From Aphelocoma coerulescens (taxonomy: Eukaryota; Chordata; Aves; Passeriformes; Corvidae), in contig NC_091013.1 in the NCBI RefSeq assembly GCF_041296385.1, forward strand, positions 11,856,001 to 11,920,000: 64,000 nucleotides of DNA. The letters run 5' to 3'. Positions 50,601 through 64,000 of this stretch are shown here, in pieces. The number at the start of each line of letters is the position of its first letter. The first letter of the stretch is position 1. Both the position numbers and the translations under genes were made by a program. Under the pieces are notes generated by a model. That model was not told the origin of the DNA, ran no database searches, and saw only the letters and a program-made list of their open reading frames with translations.

Positions 50601-53600
50601 CTTATCTGTCAGTTTCTTATGTAGGCTACTGTAGCTTGCATTGGATTGATTTCCTACATCCAAGGTCTTCCAGTTTTGCAAAAATGATTTTTTCCCCCAA
50701 AATTTTTTAGGTTTGCCATCTTGCTTTTTCCTCATTGCCCTCTAAATGTTATTCATCGTGTTCCTTAGCAAAGTTCCCAGCTTGAGTTGGACTTTCAGTT
50801 TCTTCAATTTTTATCAATCCTTGTCTCTCAAATATCATTTACTCTCCCAAACTGACACAGTGCCAAAACATTGCAACATTGCAGTAAGATCTTGTCAACT
50901 CTTCCTCTTTCCATCTTGAGTGGTCTTTGGATTATTCTCCTCCAAAGTTATATGAAGTTTAAAGATAGACAAACCTGGACTCAGAGAAGTTTATAATACT
51001 GCTTTCCTTTCTTAAGTACTGCCATGTGATCTTTCTCAGAAATGTATCAATATCTTAAAGCTCATGAATATTTTGGTGCTAAAATACCAGTGGATATATC
51101 TAAAATTTGCCAATAATGACAGTTTGAGCAACAAGTGAATACAGCTGACATCTGATTCTCCTTTATTCCTTGCCTATGAGAGATGTGAATTCCCAGGAAA
51201 GCCTAAACTTGAGTGAGACTCTCCTTTTCCTCTCTATTTCTACTACAACAGCTTCCTATTCAATCACTTTATCCTAAATCTTTATGTTTTCCCTTTCAGT
51301 GGAATTTTTGAGTGGTTAAATATCAGATAAATAATTGTATCTGTGAATTAACATTTACTTGCCTCCCATGACTCAGGTTCCAGAAAATCAGAAAGCTGAA
51401 GAAGTTTACCAAGAATTGAACTCCATTATTTCACTCTAAGGATAGAATATAATATTACCACACATCGTTTTATGTATATACTTTATTTATGATTATTTGC
51501 AGTTAAAGAGATGCTTGTGTTCACTGTTTAAAAAAAAAAAAGAGTAAGTATTCCTTACCTAATTTTCTTTTGTAGAAAACAAAAAGTATTGGTTAATTTT
51601 CAAGGGAGTTATTACCAGAAAAATGGAATGTGAAACTCATAACCAGCACAATAAATGAAGAAATTAATTTCAGTAGGAGAAGAGCTGGACCTAAGTTTGA
51701 TATACAAGTAAATACAAGATATAAGCAGATAAAGAATTCTCAAAAAACATTGAAATCAAATGTCCACCTGTTTCCAGCTATATTATTTACTTGACTTCAC
51801 TTGACACTCATCCTCTCTTGAAAGAGAAAGCAAAACCGGTACAAAATCTTCTAAACCTGATCAAGAAATTCATGTGAAAATAAACATGAAAATAGCCATG
51901 CTTTGATTTGGAACATGTTTTCAGCACACATTAGTGAGAAGATAAACACTTATTTGGGAATTACAGCTGTATTTATTTGTCCTTACAGATTTTGAACAAA
52001 TGACTCTTTACATTTATAACAGTTTTTGACAATGTAGTATCTGTATTTTAACAAGACACAGCTCATTAGTATTCATTTTTAGCCACAAACATAAGTCATA
52101 CTGCTGAATATATCAAAACCTGTAAATCCTACTAATTAGTAACATTGGCAGTTGTGTGATATTTTATTGTCATTCATCAGACAGCTTTATTTTGGTTTAA
52201 GAATGATAAAACTAAATGGCTTGTATCCTCTGCCATTCTTCATTTACAATTTGATGTGGGGACAAACCCACACAGACAAACCCACACATAATATGGTCTT
52301 ATTAACCGAAAGCAAATGCAACTGAAAAAATCTCTTCTGATAAAATAATGTTTTTGCAATTTCTGACAACATAATAGACAAATTGCCAATCCAAATTGGC
52401 AATTGGTGGACAATTCAAAACCATGTGTATCCGAGAAAAAAAGGTGAATTTAGCTGATAACATTATAAATCTTATATCTCTTTTAAAGTAACGTTTACAG
52501 AAGTTCTTATTATCTTTATATAAACTCAAACAACACAGCCTGACTTCATTCTCACTGTAATAAAATCAGATATTTCTTTCTGTATCCATTAGAAAATCTT
52601 GCATCTGTTTTATTTAGTTGGCTTTGTTAGTAATTCATCATCTTACCTTTTGAAACACACAGCACAATAAAGTACAAAGTATTCTAGATCTAGTCAAGTA
52701 TCTCAATGCTTGTACTTTAAGAAAAACTAAATAGGCATAAAGTCAGTCCCTCAGTTTGAACATGAAGTCGGGAATATAAACCCATGCAAAAATAAGAAAC
52801 CAACATTTACAGGTGCTTCAATAAGTGCTTCTCTTAAGCACTCACACAACTCTGAAGTCACAAACCTCTTTCACTTGGAGAGAATAAGTTTGTTTAACAG
52901 AAACTTCTACCTCAAAATAGTCAAATACCTTTAAACTGATATTATCAGGCAGCATTTTTAAGCAGTGTGTCAAGTGTTGCTCTGGCAGCCAGCAAACCCT
53001 GCACAGTAGCCTGGTTCAGCAGCCTAAGCAGATGCATAAATTGCCAGCTGAAAGGTATCCCTCATTCACACCACCCAGAGACGTGCAAGTCTCTGCAGGC
53101 TGTGTCACACACCAGCATCAGGATGTCTCAGCTACCCCAGCACACCTCAAATGCCAATAGGTGGCCACATGAAAGTCGTACACCTAGTCAATACAGGCAT
53201 TGGCCTGAGGCAAGAGATTCATTTTACTACTCAATGTGACCACTTCAGAAGGAGAGCAATTGCTCCTTAAATATTTAATTTAGCAGGTGCTCATTTATGA
53301 TAATGACATTTTGAACACACAGCAGAGCTGTGGTTATCCTTGTGACACCTGAAGACTGATAACTTATTCCAGAATGGTATCCCTGCCTCAGACATTCAGT
53401 GTCACAGAGTCCCCAGAATAAATACCAGCACCTGCCAATTGATCTTAAATGCAGTAAAGACTAATGAAATGTCTTTACAAAGAGGTGTCAAAAAGAAAAG
53501 TGAAATTATACAGATTGGAATCTCTATTAATACCAAGTATGAGTATGAAAGCCTATGTGAAATGAACAGAAAATAAATAGCCAAGAATAAATGATTTCCA

Positions 53601-55867
53601 GAGTATGGAATAAAAAACTCCTGAAAATTACCAAGGTAATAGCTGAGTTAGGAGGGAGCTGGGAAAATGTACTCTTTTGAGGGGCAAGAAATGTTACTTT
53701 TCTTCTATTTATCTTCAGAAGTCCTAAAAAATGTAAGCATTTAATGCTCGAAAGATCAAAAGTAGGTCCCCCAGGGCCTTTTTCTTTCTCATGAAGAAGA
53801 CAGAGATTTTATTTACCATTTTAAGTCTAAAGAAAACTTAATTTTGAAATGTCACATCAGAAGGTCATTAGAGAAGCTTGATTTCAGAAAAGACATCTTG
53901 CTGCAACATATCACTATCATTTCACAAAATAAATGCCTTCAAAAATATTTTTTTTTTTTAAAAAAGCTTCATTCTAATGAGTAGAAGCACATAAACCATG
54001 CATAAAATTAACTTGTTACAAATCCACATGGTGGATTCCTAGATAAATGTCTTCAGGTTTCTCACACAAAATTTAGATAATTTGGTGAGACTAAATCTAA
54101 AAGAAGCCTCCAAAACAAGCACCTCCATATTGAGCTAGAACTTGTAAGAGCTCTTTCTCTCTAGTGTTAAGAAAAAAAAAAAGAATTTTTTTCTGCTAGA
54201 AATTAAATATTTGTGCTTACATGACAGTTGAAATACCACAGCAGAAGGAGACTTATATTGCTCAAAAATGTGTTCAGCCAAAAAAATATCAGTCCCACTT
54301 TAATTGTTCTCTATGTTTTGTATAACAGTTCAGCAACTACCAAACTAATACTTGAGGTTTCATTTCATAAAAAACTGTTTACTCTCAGGTAGCTGTTGTA
54401 TTTTATAGAATGTAATTAACAAAATAATGCCTTGTGAATGTCTGTTTCACTGGGAGTTGTCATAGGAAAAGACTGAATGTCTAATCTTGTATAGTGACAT
54501 TATACTGGCTTGTGTTCAAAGATGAAAGTCTTGAATTCTATTTAAAATGAGATGATGTTCCACAGCAATATATAAAACCAGTCTAGTGGACAGGTGGAAG
54601 AAAACAAAGGCATTCATCACAAAGAGATCTGACTGCTTAAAGAGAAAAGGAAAGCAGCACAGATACATGGATTTATGTCCATCGGGCCAGAAGCAGCAAC
54701 AATTTTGCTCATGTCAAAGACTTTGAATTTGAGTTATTCCTAAAATGAAATGATGAAGTGGAATCATGATCCAGTGCTTGCTAAGCTGAATGTACTTCAC
54801 TGTTCCTAACTATCTGCATTTTTTTTTCAGTCTGTCTCTTTATTTATGATTGAGGAAAGAAGAGAGAATGAGAGATATTCTTTCAAAAACTAATCCTTGT
54901 CTTTCTACTAGAAACCACTTAAGTCGACTGAAATTATGAACATTAAAAAAGGGCAGGCTAAGACTTTATTCTGCTGCAATTCTACAGAGAAAAAACCTAG
55001 TGAAGAGGAGTAGAGGCACTGTCATGATACACCATAGCATGAATTCAGAATTGATTTTCTTTACTTGCTGGACAAGGGCACATTTTTATACAAAGCTCTG
55101 TTCATGTCCCATAGCTATTTAGGGTCTGTAGGAGGAAATGTTGACAGTCTCTTTCTTAAGCCTTCTTGTAGCTAATACTGCAGCCTCTGCCAACTTGGCA
55201 TTGCAAGGCTTCTATTGGACTCTGTGTGGGATTTGTAAAGCCCAACAAAACGAGAAAAATACTTGCCTCAGAGAAACTTCAGGATTTTCTCTTAGGAGAG
55301 AAGTATTATGAAATGCATGTTGCTTTAATGACTAGAATTTTCTAGCATTGAGATGGGACACAAACCTGTGGACATACAGTAATTAAAATCTACACTTTAA
55401 AATACATATTTGTGTTCAAAAGAAGAATTTTTTATCTTTTAATATCTCTGCAGTAAAAATATGGGAAGATTTGCAGTGACTCTCAAGAGGAAGTAACAGG
55501 TATAAAGTCAAGATGCTAAACTATTTATTGTTTTAATTAAATTAACAATTACATTATAATTTATAGATGTTTAACTCTTTCCTCTTTTCAGTAATACTAA
55601 TCAAATGGACCCTCGCAACAAAGAGCAGATACAATTTACAGAGTGCCACTAACAGCCTGTGTGCTGCAGACATCATCAAGCTCCAGAATGGTCAATCATT
55701 TTGCTTTTTGAGCAGGCATAAGGTTCATGAACAAGCAGAAAGTGGGAAAAAATTACTGATATTTTTGCTGAAGAATTTTATTACGTATTTCTGGACTCTT
55801 ATTCCATGAAAGAGCTGTTCATACTGTACTTGTCACATATTCTGAAGGTATAAAAGAACACAGAAAT
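44641..55867. other. Unique non-coding DNA
   Basis: Eleven kilobases without a recognisable gene, RNA or transposon. Open frames stay below 100 codons. Small A- or T-runs occur (48,213, 51,530, 53,949, 54,172). The segment at 52,960-53,240 is a little GC-richer with a 90-codon open frame but no visible domain. Confidence 0.55.
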
Positions 55868-55935
55868 GGCTTCTGTCAGATCAGAATCTCATCAAGCCCA
55901 GTTTCCTTCCCAGAGTGGCCAGTAGCAGATGACTA
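55868..55935 (+). repeat. Old amniote interspersed repeat, copy B
   Basis: 'cttctgtcagatcagaatct', 'catcaagcccagtttccttc' and 'agtggccagtagcagatga' follow the same order as the core of the repeat at 5,668 ('agagcagacctctgattagt', 'tcagcactctatcttta', 'gggccagggccacacaca') and the remembered consensus 'ggatcagacc ... tctagtccagtatcct ... agtggccagcaccagatg'. Only the core survives. The family is unnamed here. Confidence 0.6.
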
Positions 55936-58900
55936 AATAAGAAAAATGATATCCCAGCATGGTGCGTGCCAGCACTCTCCCAGTCTCCAGCTCTGCTGGA
56001 GGAAGAATTCTGCAAGGAAACTTCTGGTTCAGATTTCATTAAAAAAGAAGAAATGTCTATGTAACTATATAAAGCCACTTAAGTATTCACTGTCACAAAG
56101 CAATTACTATCCTCCTTTAACTAACTCTAAGATGGAATTGAATATCAACAGGTCATAAGTACAACATTGTTTATTGTAAATTGGAAAGAAAACAGTCTGG
56201 GAAAAAACCAGCTGTTTCTCAACTTTGTATGCTGAAGCTGTTTCATGTGCACAGGTTTTCATTTACCTGGAAAAAATCAAGGGGAGAAGCCACAGCACCA
56301 AAGGGAACAGAACTGGTGCTGGTGGCTGTACAAAATGTGAAGAGGTCTGTGGCTTTCCAGGTACTGCATTCAGGTGAACTTTTAATGTAGTACATTACTA
56401 CTGCTAATACAGTTTAGGATGGACTAAAGTCAAATCGCTGAAAACTGTGGCATATAGCTAAGCATTAATCCACCCATCTGGTATTTCAGTAAATTCTAGA
56501 AGGTAAAGCTAATCCTACACAGTGTTTTCATCTACAAAACTGTTATTTTAAAGTATTGGTATATTGTCATGCACAGAGCAAAGCCATTTTCTGAAATGTT
56601 TACAACTTCAAAAATATGCTTTCAGTTACACTGTATTAAAAGTTTTGTCAGATCAAAAAATCCTGTGCAATTGATTCTCCTATTATTGCTAATGTTGGGG
56701 GTTTTTTCCTCATTTTTGTTAAAATTGCTGCTGCTATGAAAATGAGATCAAACCTTTAGGCACATTGGACCTGTACTTCGGATAGAAAATCAGCTGCTGC
56801 TTTTACATACCCTTGTTGCTTTCTTCAGAGTGAAAACCATTAGAGGCAAGAATTCACCTTGACATGCGCATCTATTTCCTTAACAACAGTGTTGTTTAAA
56901 AATTTAAAATGGCAATGATCGGTGAACCACAAGAGTAAGTGAAATCAATAATGAAAACAGCTTTATTAGCTCTCTAACTGCTCCTGTCTCCCTATGGATC
57001 TTCTGTAAACCTGTTACTCTTTCTTTCAGGTTCTAGAAGGATGTTTCACATTGGGTTGGGAGGGGACACAGCTTATCATACTGAAATAGGGGCCTGAATT
57101 AACAAGTGTTTCTGTTTTGATCGTGGAAGCAATTCTGGGTTTCCCTTGCCTATAGAGAGACTGAAATTACATTAGATTCACAGTTCCATTACCAAGAGTT
57201 GGGCAGTGGGAATAGGTAACACTTTGAAACCTGCTTAAACAACCAGGAGGATGACAAAGAGACTCATTAAAGTCCCATGCATCTTACAGCCCATTAACGT
57301 TTCTGGACGCCCAACAGTCTTGTTCAATTGTGTATATACATGTTTACACAAGATGAGAGTCATAAAACATGAGAAGGAGAGATTTAGTGTCTACAGTACT
57401 TTACAATGGAAGGTATGACTCCGGGCTGTAAATCTACTTTTATATATAAGGTTTATAAATATATGAGAAGATTTGACTGCAGATATATACAGATCTATGT
57501 GACACTTACGTTCAAGCATACCCAAAAAAGTATGGGTATGCGTTTCAATGAAACAGTAATTTCATTGTTTCCAATCCAAGCTTTTATGCTGAACCTACTC
57601 TCTAAAGACTGTAAGTATATTATGCAGTGTTTGCTTCATCACCTTGTCTAATAACTAAAACTAATTTAAGAATTCATAAGTTCCACAGACCTCGTAGACT
57701 GTCAATAATACATAAGAGATTTGCCTTAATAATATCTAACTAATGCAATAATTGCATTTACTCCTTTACTGCTTGCATGGACAGGAACAGATTTAATTAT
57801 AAAAGCAAAAGTACACAGATTTTAGCAAATTGCTAGTTTCATTCATTAAAGAAAAAAGAAAATAAAATATAAGCCAAGTCCTCCTGTAATCACAAACCCC
57901 TGGATTCTAAAGACTACAGTAAATAAATACAGCATTTAGTATACATCAATATGTGCCACAGAAATTGATGTGGACAACAAAAGAGCTTGTGTTGTGCACC
58001 TTATGTCTGATATACATTTTTCCAGGTTTTACTTTAGACTCGTTGTATTCTAGCTTCAGAGACTGAACATAAAATCATGACTGGAGATTTGGATTTAGTT
58101 TCATGCAAAAGAAGACAAACTATTCATTCCAAGAATGTCCAAAGACACAAATCAAAGTACAGTAAGTGGGGAAAATAAGGCCATTGACAATAATGTAACA
58201 TTTATTGCTCCTTTAGCACTACTGTAAAATGAAATGTCCTCACTAAGTTATTTCATTTAGCTTTGGCATCCATTTAATGAGTGGGGAATATTCTAATCAA
58301 TTAAAGTATACAGCATTGGTTAAACAGCTCTTGGCTATTTACACCTCTTTGAACGTCATGTTAGCAGAGCAAAGGCTCAAAGCCACAATACCTAAGTAAG
58401 CATCGTCTACTTCAAGAATACGTGATCCATATGCTATAAATCTGGGGTGTCTGAAGACTTGCAAATTTGAACAGAAAAGCTTTGGAATAATTTTGAAAAA
58501 AAATGTTGAATTTTTCTATAATTCACAATCTAAGCATCAATTAGCTAAACATTATGGTAGAGGAAGACAGTACATTAGAAGACTATCTTTTCTTTCACAG
58601 GTTAAGAAAAGTCTTAAATTTCTTACAACCATTGCTGAAACCATTTATGTATTTTCAAATCTACATATAAAAAATCCTGGTATGTTCATCTTCCCCTGAA
58701 AAGATCACTAAATTTTCTGGAAAAGTTTCTTCTAGCGAAGCGTGTGCCCCAATTCCTAGAGCACATTCCTGAGATCTGCCAGCCTCCCCAAGATGCACCC
58801 ATGCTGTCAGCTAAGCCGTGGGGCCTGAAATGGTGTGCACATACTCTCATAATTGGAAAGAGTAATTTGATGTTCACTATTTTATTCCATTGGCAAGAAG

Positions 58901-61900
58901 GATCCAACTCTCAATATTCTTTTAAATAAAAAGTCTTCTCAGGCTGAAAAAAATCATAGAAATGTCTGGTTTAGTAAGACAGAAGCAAATGAAAGTCCAA
59001 ACGTTAAGTGAAATGAGTCATTATCTTCACCAAAAGACATATCAAAGACTGAAGAAAATGTTTATACTTTAATTTTGCTATTTCTACAGACATTTGAATA
59101 TGATAATTCAAGAAATTTTAGCTTGTGTGAATTTATTTGGGTGAGTGGAGAAGAGTAGAATTTCCTATTTAATAACACTGTGCTGAACAGACAGAACCTG
59201 TTGGTAGCTGAGAGAGACAAGTCTTTTCACAGGGTGTAGTAGGGTCCTGATTCTTCTCCATGTCCAGGAAATTTTGAATAGCTTGTAATGAAATGTCATT
59301 TACAAAGATAGAGAACTGAGATCAGTTATTTTTTTTTTGACCATAGAACATTTCAGTTGCTTACAAGTCAGCATATCATTTGGGGCAACTGATACAGAGG
59401 AAAAAAAGTGATTGACTATAATCACTTCCACGATTTGGAAGTTGCCACAAAAACTGTGCAACTCACAGAGATAGGAGACTTTCTAATGAAAACACCCAGA
59501 AGCTGGAAGCTACAGGCACTTACAGTGACTTAGAAGCCTTGACACAGGATTTTTAGGATCTCTGCAATGGAGTCATGCTCAGATAAGCCTCTAAAATTAA
59601 AATTCTAGACATAGACATATTTGTCATTTTATTTCAACACACCCTGTAGTGCAGTTGTGGGGACTTCCAAACACCATGCTCTGAGCTGGAAGATCTTCCT
59701 CCCAGCCCAAGAACCTGACACTGAAAGCAAAACACTGAAAGATTTGAATGCATTTCTACTGCCCACAGATCTTGGGAAACCCTGCCATGCATGTTTTCTT
59801 GGCATTTTAGGCTTACAGCTGATTCTCTGCTCTATCCTTCTGCTCTCAGCTTCAGCTGTGGCAAAAAAAAGTAGAATCAGGTATTTTCATAACCAGTTTT
59901 CCCTTTCAGATATACAACGCTCAGTCCGAATATTCAAACAAAGCAGAAAAGGTATCATTTCTGTTTTTTAAATTCTAATTAATTCTAATTTAATTCTAAT
60001 TTAATTCTGCACAATTAAAATATTCTAGATTTTTTTTCTTATAAAATAGTATAAGTTGTGTAAAATAGTATAGATGGCATACATTTTGTTTTCTATAGCT
60101 TTGGAGTACAATATATTAAGACTGAAATATTATCCACATGGTTTATTCACTTTTATTTTCCAGGTAAACATACTAATATTATCATTCATATAGGATGTAA
60201 TAAATATACAAAACCAGTACAAAGTTAGTGCACACAATAAAACATCCATAAAGAACATTTTCCTGGAAAGTTACACATTCCGGTTTCTAGTAATCAAATC
60301 TGCAACAACAATTTCTTCTCGGATATAAAGACATCATTCATATACACACATATATCTTTTAATAATATTGGTTTCCATTTATTCAGTCAGCTTTCCTGGC
60401 AGAAGATTTCTATTTATGACTCATTGTTAACGGGTAAAAAAAGTACTAACTATGTGATAGTCAGATTATAGCTAGGGTGAAATTACCATATATTAATGTC
60501 AGAATAAAATGTAACAAATTGCCAAATTAAAATTTTATTTTCACACAATGCTGAATCACTATTTTTGCTGGTTATTATCTATATTCTCTGCAAGATATTC
60601 TATCCCTACATTAGACTGCAATTTAAAGAGGGAGAAAAGACATATGGAATTTTATCATGAAGAACCATGCACAGATTTGAGAAATGCTATGCAGATACAA
60701 TTAGGAACATGTTTTCTGATTTTACGTTGAAAAATTCTATGAAAAATCTAACATGCCACAAAGAAAGTTTCTATGAAATAAATGAAAAAAATATCTAGTA
60801 CCATCTCAAGTTTAGCTACTGAAGTATTTAGTTATTATATCTAGAAAAATTAAGACAAAGTTATTTTATCTGGCCTGAAAATGCATTAATTGGAATCCTT
60901 ACAATCAGATATTATTTTATTGCTATTTGATGCATCATTACTCTCTGACATCTCTTTTGCACGAGTACCTTACTGCCTTGTGCAAGACATATCTTACATA
61001 TCTTTTGGATGCATTAATATCTTCTTTATTCTCCTCCTGTTTCCTTCTTTTCATTTTGTCCAAGACCTATCTAGACATGAAACTTTTGAGTAGACTGATT
61101 TTACTGTATTTTTTTTTATATGTTACCATATGAAAAGAGTAATTCCTCTGAATTTGTATGATGTAACTTAAAAGCTTCAAACCCATGGCAAATAATACTT
61201 TCTGACAAAAAGAACTTTGAAGAGGTAAGTCTACTGTAAGTATTCATGACCACACACTATACTTTCATTACTCTGTTCAATATCCACAAAATCTCACTTA
61301 TAAGCAGGAAATGTGCAGAAAGACAATTTTTTTGTACTTGTCTTTAAAGTACTCACCTATTTGGGATAGTTTTAAAACAGCCAGTTTCTAGAAATGCATT
61401 CCAGAATTTCAACTCATTCACCTTATGGGCTAACAGCAATTGATATGCAATCTAGTGATCCTATTGCATTCCATTCCAGTCAGTAGAATTATTTTTAGTG
61501 TCTTGAAGTGGAAATGTATTGAATCTGGAATAAACATGCTGTAGAAACAGATTTTACATGCACTATTGAAACGTAAGTAATGTTTTACCCTCACACAATC
61601 ACTAATGGAGAAGTTTACAAAACATTACAATCCAGTGATTTGCACTCCAATATTTAGAAAAATACTGTGGAGAGGTAAAAAACCAAACAGTTATTTTTTA
61701 CTGAAGGTACGTAACACAAAAATCCTCCATCATCTCCCCCTTTTTTGAGAATTGCACTCTGTTCTACACCTAATAAAAATAATATTTCTTCAAAGATTTA
61801 CATCAAGATATTCACTATTTCAGTTTTTATATGTGTAGGAAAAATTAGGAGCTTGCTGCTCTATTTCCTTCCATTTGCAGATGCATAAAGCAGTCGCTTT

Positions 61901-62504
61901 AGAAAATAAACCCTGTTAAATTTATAGCAAGTGTGTTCTCATTTAGTCTAATCTCTGCTGGCTCAGCGTAACATGCTGTTTTTACAGAGTGCCTACCAGA
62001 AAAGGAACCTTAACAAATTTTGTAACAGCTAAGGAAGAAAAGTAAAATCCTCACTTTAAATGTTAGTATATTTTATAGAAATATAATGGTTTAATATTTG
62101 CATAATAAAGGTACTACAAACAAAATAAATAAAGGTATAATGCATTTTTTCATTCAGTAGCTGAGCACCTGAACATAGAATCGTTTCTTTCATAGCAAAT
62201 TGTTTACCTTTTTATATTAAAGAGGAAGTAATTAATTTTGAGAACTTCATTAAAGACCCAGATAGTGTACTGTCAATAGTCTCTTGATCTCAGATAAAGT
62301 AACTGCAAGCTTACATCAGCTATAATCCTTGGAAATACCTTTCACAGTACTACACTGCAACTCTGGAAAATTATCTCCATTAATTGATTAAGCTATGTAG
62401 ATGTTAGATGCCAGGCTTAACTGCAAAACAAATTTTTTTCTTCCGACCTCAGAACATGAAGAATGTTCACAGTCTAAATTATTTTAATTGCAATGTACTG
62501 AACC
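55936..62504. other. Unique non-coding DNA
   Basis: No gene is supported. The 116-codon frame at 59,621-59,971 on the plus strand starts in unremarkable sequence and ends within an AT-rich tandem repeat; I recognise no domain. A 12-bp tandem repeat lies at 59,970-60,009. Confidence 0.5.
59970..60009. repeat. 12-bp AT-rich tandem repeat
   Basis: The unit 'taattctaattt' occurs about three times with one shortened copy. It is a simple minisatellite. Confidence 0.8.
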
Positions 62505-63001
62505 CCCAACCAGAGCAGTGCATTCAGCTCTTGGATTACCAACACAGGAAGGACATGGACCTGTTGGAGTAAGTCCAGAGGAGGCCACAAAGATGATCAG
62601 AGGGATGGAGCACCTCTTCTACGAGGAAAGGCTGAGAGAACTGAGGCTACTCAACCTGGAGAAGAGAGAGGTTCAGGGTACCCTTATAGCACCTTCCAGT
62701 GCCTAAAGGCGGCTACAAGGGAGACATAGAGGGTTTTTACAGGGGCATGAAGCCATAGGGCAAGGGGAAATGGCTTCAAATTGAAAGAGGGTAGGTACAG
62801 ATCAAACATGTGGAAGATACTCTTCGCTGTCAGGGTGGTGAGACACTGGCACAGGTTGCCCAGAGAAGCCCCATCCCTGGAAGTGTTCAAAGCCAGGTTG
62901 GACAGGGCTTTGAGCAACCTGGTCTATTGGAAGTTGTCCCTGCCTGTGGCAGGAGGGCTGGAACTAGATAATCTTTAACATGCATTCCTAATTCTATGAC
63001 T
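62505..63001 (+). mobile_element. CR1 LINE 3' end, best-preserved copy
   Basis: The piece covers the last part of CR1 ORF2 plus the 3' end. Two frames carry recognisable ORF2 segments: ATKMIRGMEHLFYEERLREL (about 62,587-62,646) and, after a frame change and gap, VRVVRHWHRLPREAPSLEVF followed by KARLDRALSNL (about 62,830-62,920). DNA blocks 'gagcaacctggtctattgga', 'gcctgtggcaggagggctgg' and 'aactagataatctttaac' lead to a single ATTCTATG terminal word. It is 5'-truncated, frameshifted and inactive, but less diverged than the other CR1 relics here, so probably younger. Confidence 0.9.
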
Positions 63002-64000
63002 GCTGAAAAACTTTTGTCTTTTAGCTAATTTTTTGCACACTAGGATGTCCACCTTGCCTGCTTACATGTTTAAATAAACTCATGAGGCAGCAGCGACACT
63101 TGAAAACAATGTCATTAGTTGGATTAAAAGAAGATATTAGTAACAAGATCATTGTTGCATGAAGATAAAAAGCTCAGCAAATGTTAAGCACGGAATTGGC
63201 TTGAACTTCAAAGTTTTCTGACTCCTGCCTGTGTGTTTCAAACTGTACAACTAAGAACTCATATTTCTGCAAATCCCCTTCTGTTATAGTAAGTTGCTGG
63301 GAGCATCTTGGACTCAAGCCCCAGCTAAAATTACACTTCTTTTTTTATGCCTCAAGCACTCAAAACAGTCTTGAAATCTTCCCCCTTTTTTCTTCACAGA
63401 AAAACCCAACGCTAAGACCTGATGGAGAAATCAGACCTGATAAGGTGCAGATCTCTTATCACTCATGAAAATGAGGATCACAGGAAAATTTGGTCCTCAG
63501 TATGAGAACAGTCGCTATATATCCATTTGAACACTGATGATCTATTTACAGTTCTGATTATTTTCTTATATGAATCAGAAAATATAGTTAAATTATTAAT
63601 ATACTTTGCATTAAAATTGTTGAAAGATTATATTCTAAATTCTGCAACTGAAAGTAGAGGAAAAGATAAATCTCTTTATCTGAATAAGTCATAGCTTCAA
63701 AAACAATATGAAAAGAAAAAAGAAAGAAATTAACTACTTAAGCTAGAAGAAAAAATGCCTTTTTTTTTTTTTCTCTCAGAGAACATAGACTACGAAACAT
63801 ACCCTTTCATTTTTCCTCAAATTATGTAAGATTGAGGGTAAGGAGGGTCACTATGCATTTCTAGGTCTAAGAGTAAATTAAGCAAGCCCTCTTCCTCAGC
63901 AAGAAATTCACAGAAGGGGCATTTCTCTCTTTTTTTTTTTTTTTTTTTAATCTATAGAAACAAGAGCAAAATACACCTTTCTGCACTATATAATTTTGAC
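63002..64000. other. Unique non-coding DNA with poly-T tracts
   Basis: T-runs at 63,760-63,772 and 63,930-63,948 are the only notable features. No gene is seen before the right edge. Confidence 0.55.
63930..63948. repeat. Poly-T tract
   Basis: About nineteen consecutive T follow a CTCTCT run. It may be the A-tail of a minus-strand insertion whose body would lie to the right, but nothing recognisable follows within the window. Confidence 0.7.

Noticed and set aside
59621..59971. 116-codon plus-strand frame
   Set aside because: It has a hydrophobic stretch in the middle but no signal-peptide start, no family resemblance and it ends at a simple repeat. No splice or promoter evidence.
1..64000. 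CRISPR arrays, operons, ribosome binding sites, replication origins
   Set aside because: The window is vertebrate nuclear DNA; no regularly spaced repeats or prokaryotic gene organisation are present.

Overview
This is 64 kb of AT-rich vertebrate nuclear DNA, almost certainly from a bird. It contains several CR1 LINE 3' ends (some ending in the ATTCTATG-type terminal repeat), avian-style solo LTRs, and a piece of a betaretrovirus-like (ERVK-type) provirus. I find no host protein-coding gene, rRNA or tRNA. Most open frames are short, lack recognisable domains and start at arbitrary ATGs. The exceptions in origin are broken CR1 ORF2 and gag pieces and one 214-codon frame inside an LTR. The window reads as a gene desert or a very large intron. 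Family names come from recognising motifs, not from a database search.

Layout. 1-763: decayed CR1 3' end, running in from the left edge. 764-15,460: unique AT-rich DNA with microsatellites and one old interspersed repeat (5,668-5,890). 15,461-17,726: a 60-bp poly-A-tailed sequence present twice, the first copy inside a 10-bp direct repeat, plus a CR1 relic between them. 17,727-22,342: unique DNA with a GATA/POU-motif stretch near 18.5-18.8 kb. 22,343-23,001: a solo LTR with matching ends and a degraded 5-bp target duplication. 25.70-26.55 kb: a GC-rich LTR-like insertion. 30,129-30,710: a second clear solo LTR. 30.7-40.4 kb: unique DNA with POU/homeodomain-motif stretches and one terminal-exon-like site. 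40,405-40,912: two CR1 fragments in opposite orientation. 43,201 to about 44,640: one LTR, a tRNA-Lys-type primer binding site, a leader and broken gag, with no pol, env or second LTR. 44.6-62.5 kb: unique DNA with a second copy of the old repeat at 55.87 kb. 62,505-63,001: the best-preserved CR1 3' end. From there to the end: unique DNA with poly-T tracts.

There is no operon or pathway to describe. The content is a layered record of mobile-element insertion in otherwise unique non-coding DNA, with a few motif clusters that could be enhancers. The items most worth a second look are the poly-A-tailed mini-repeat pair, the 214-codon frame spanning the 22.3-kb LTR, the truncated ERVK-type provirus with its 15-bp in-frame gag repeats, and the two copies of an old interspersed repeat whose family I cannot name.
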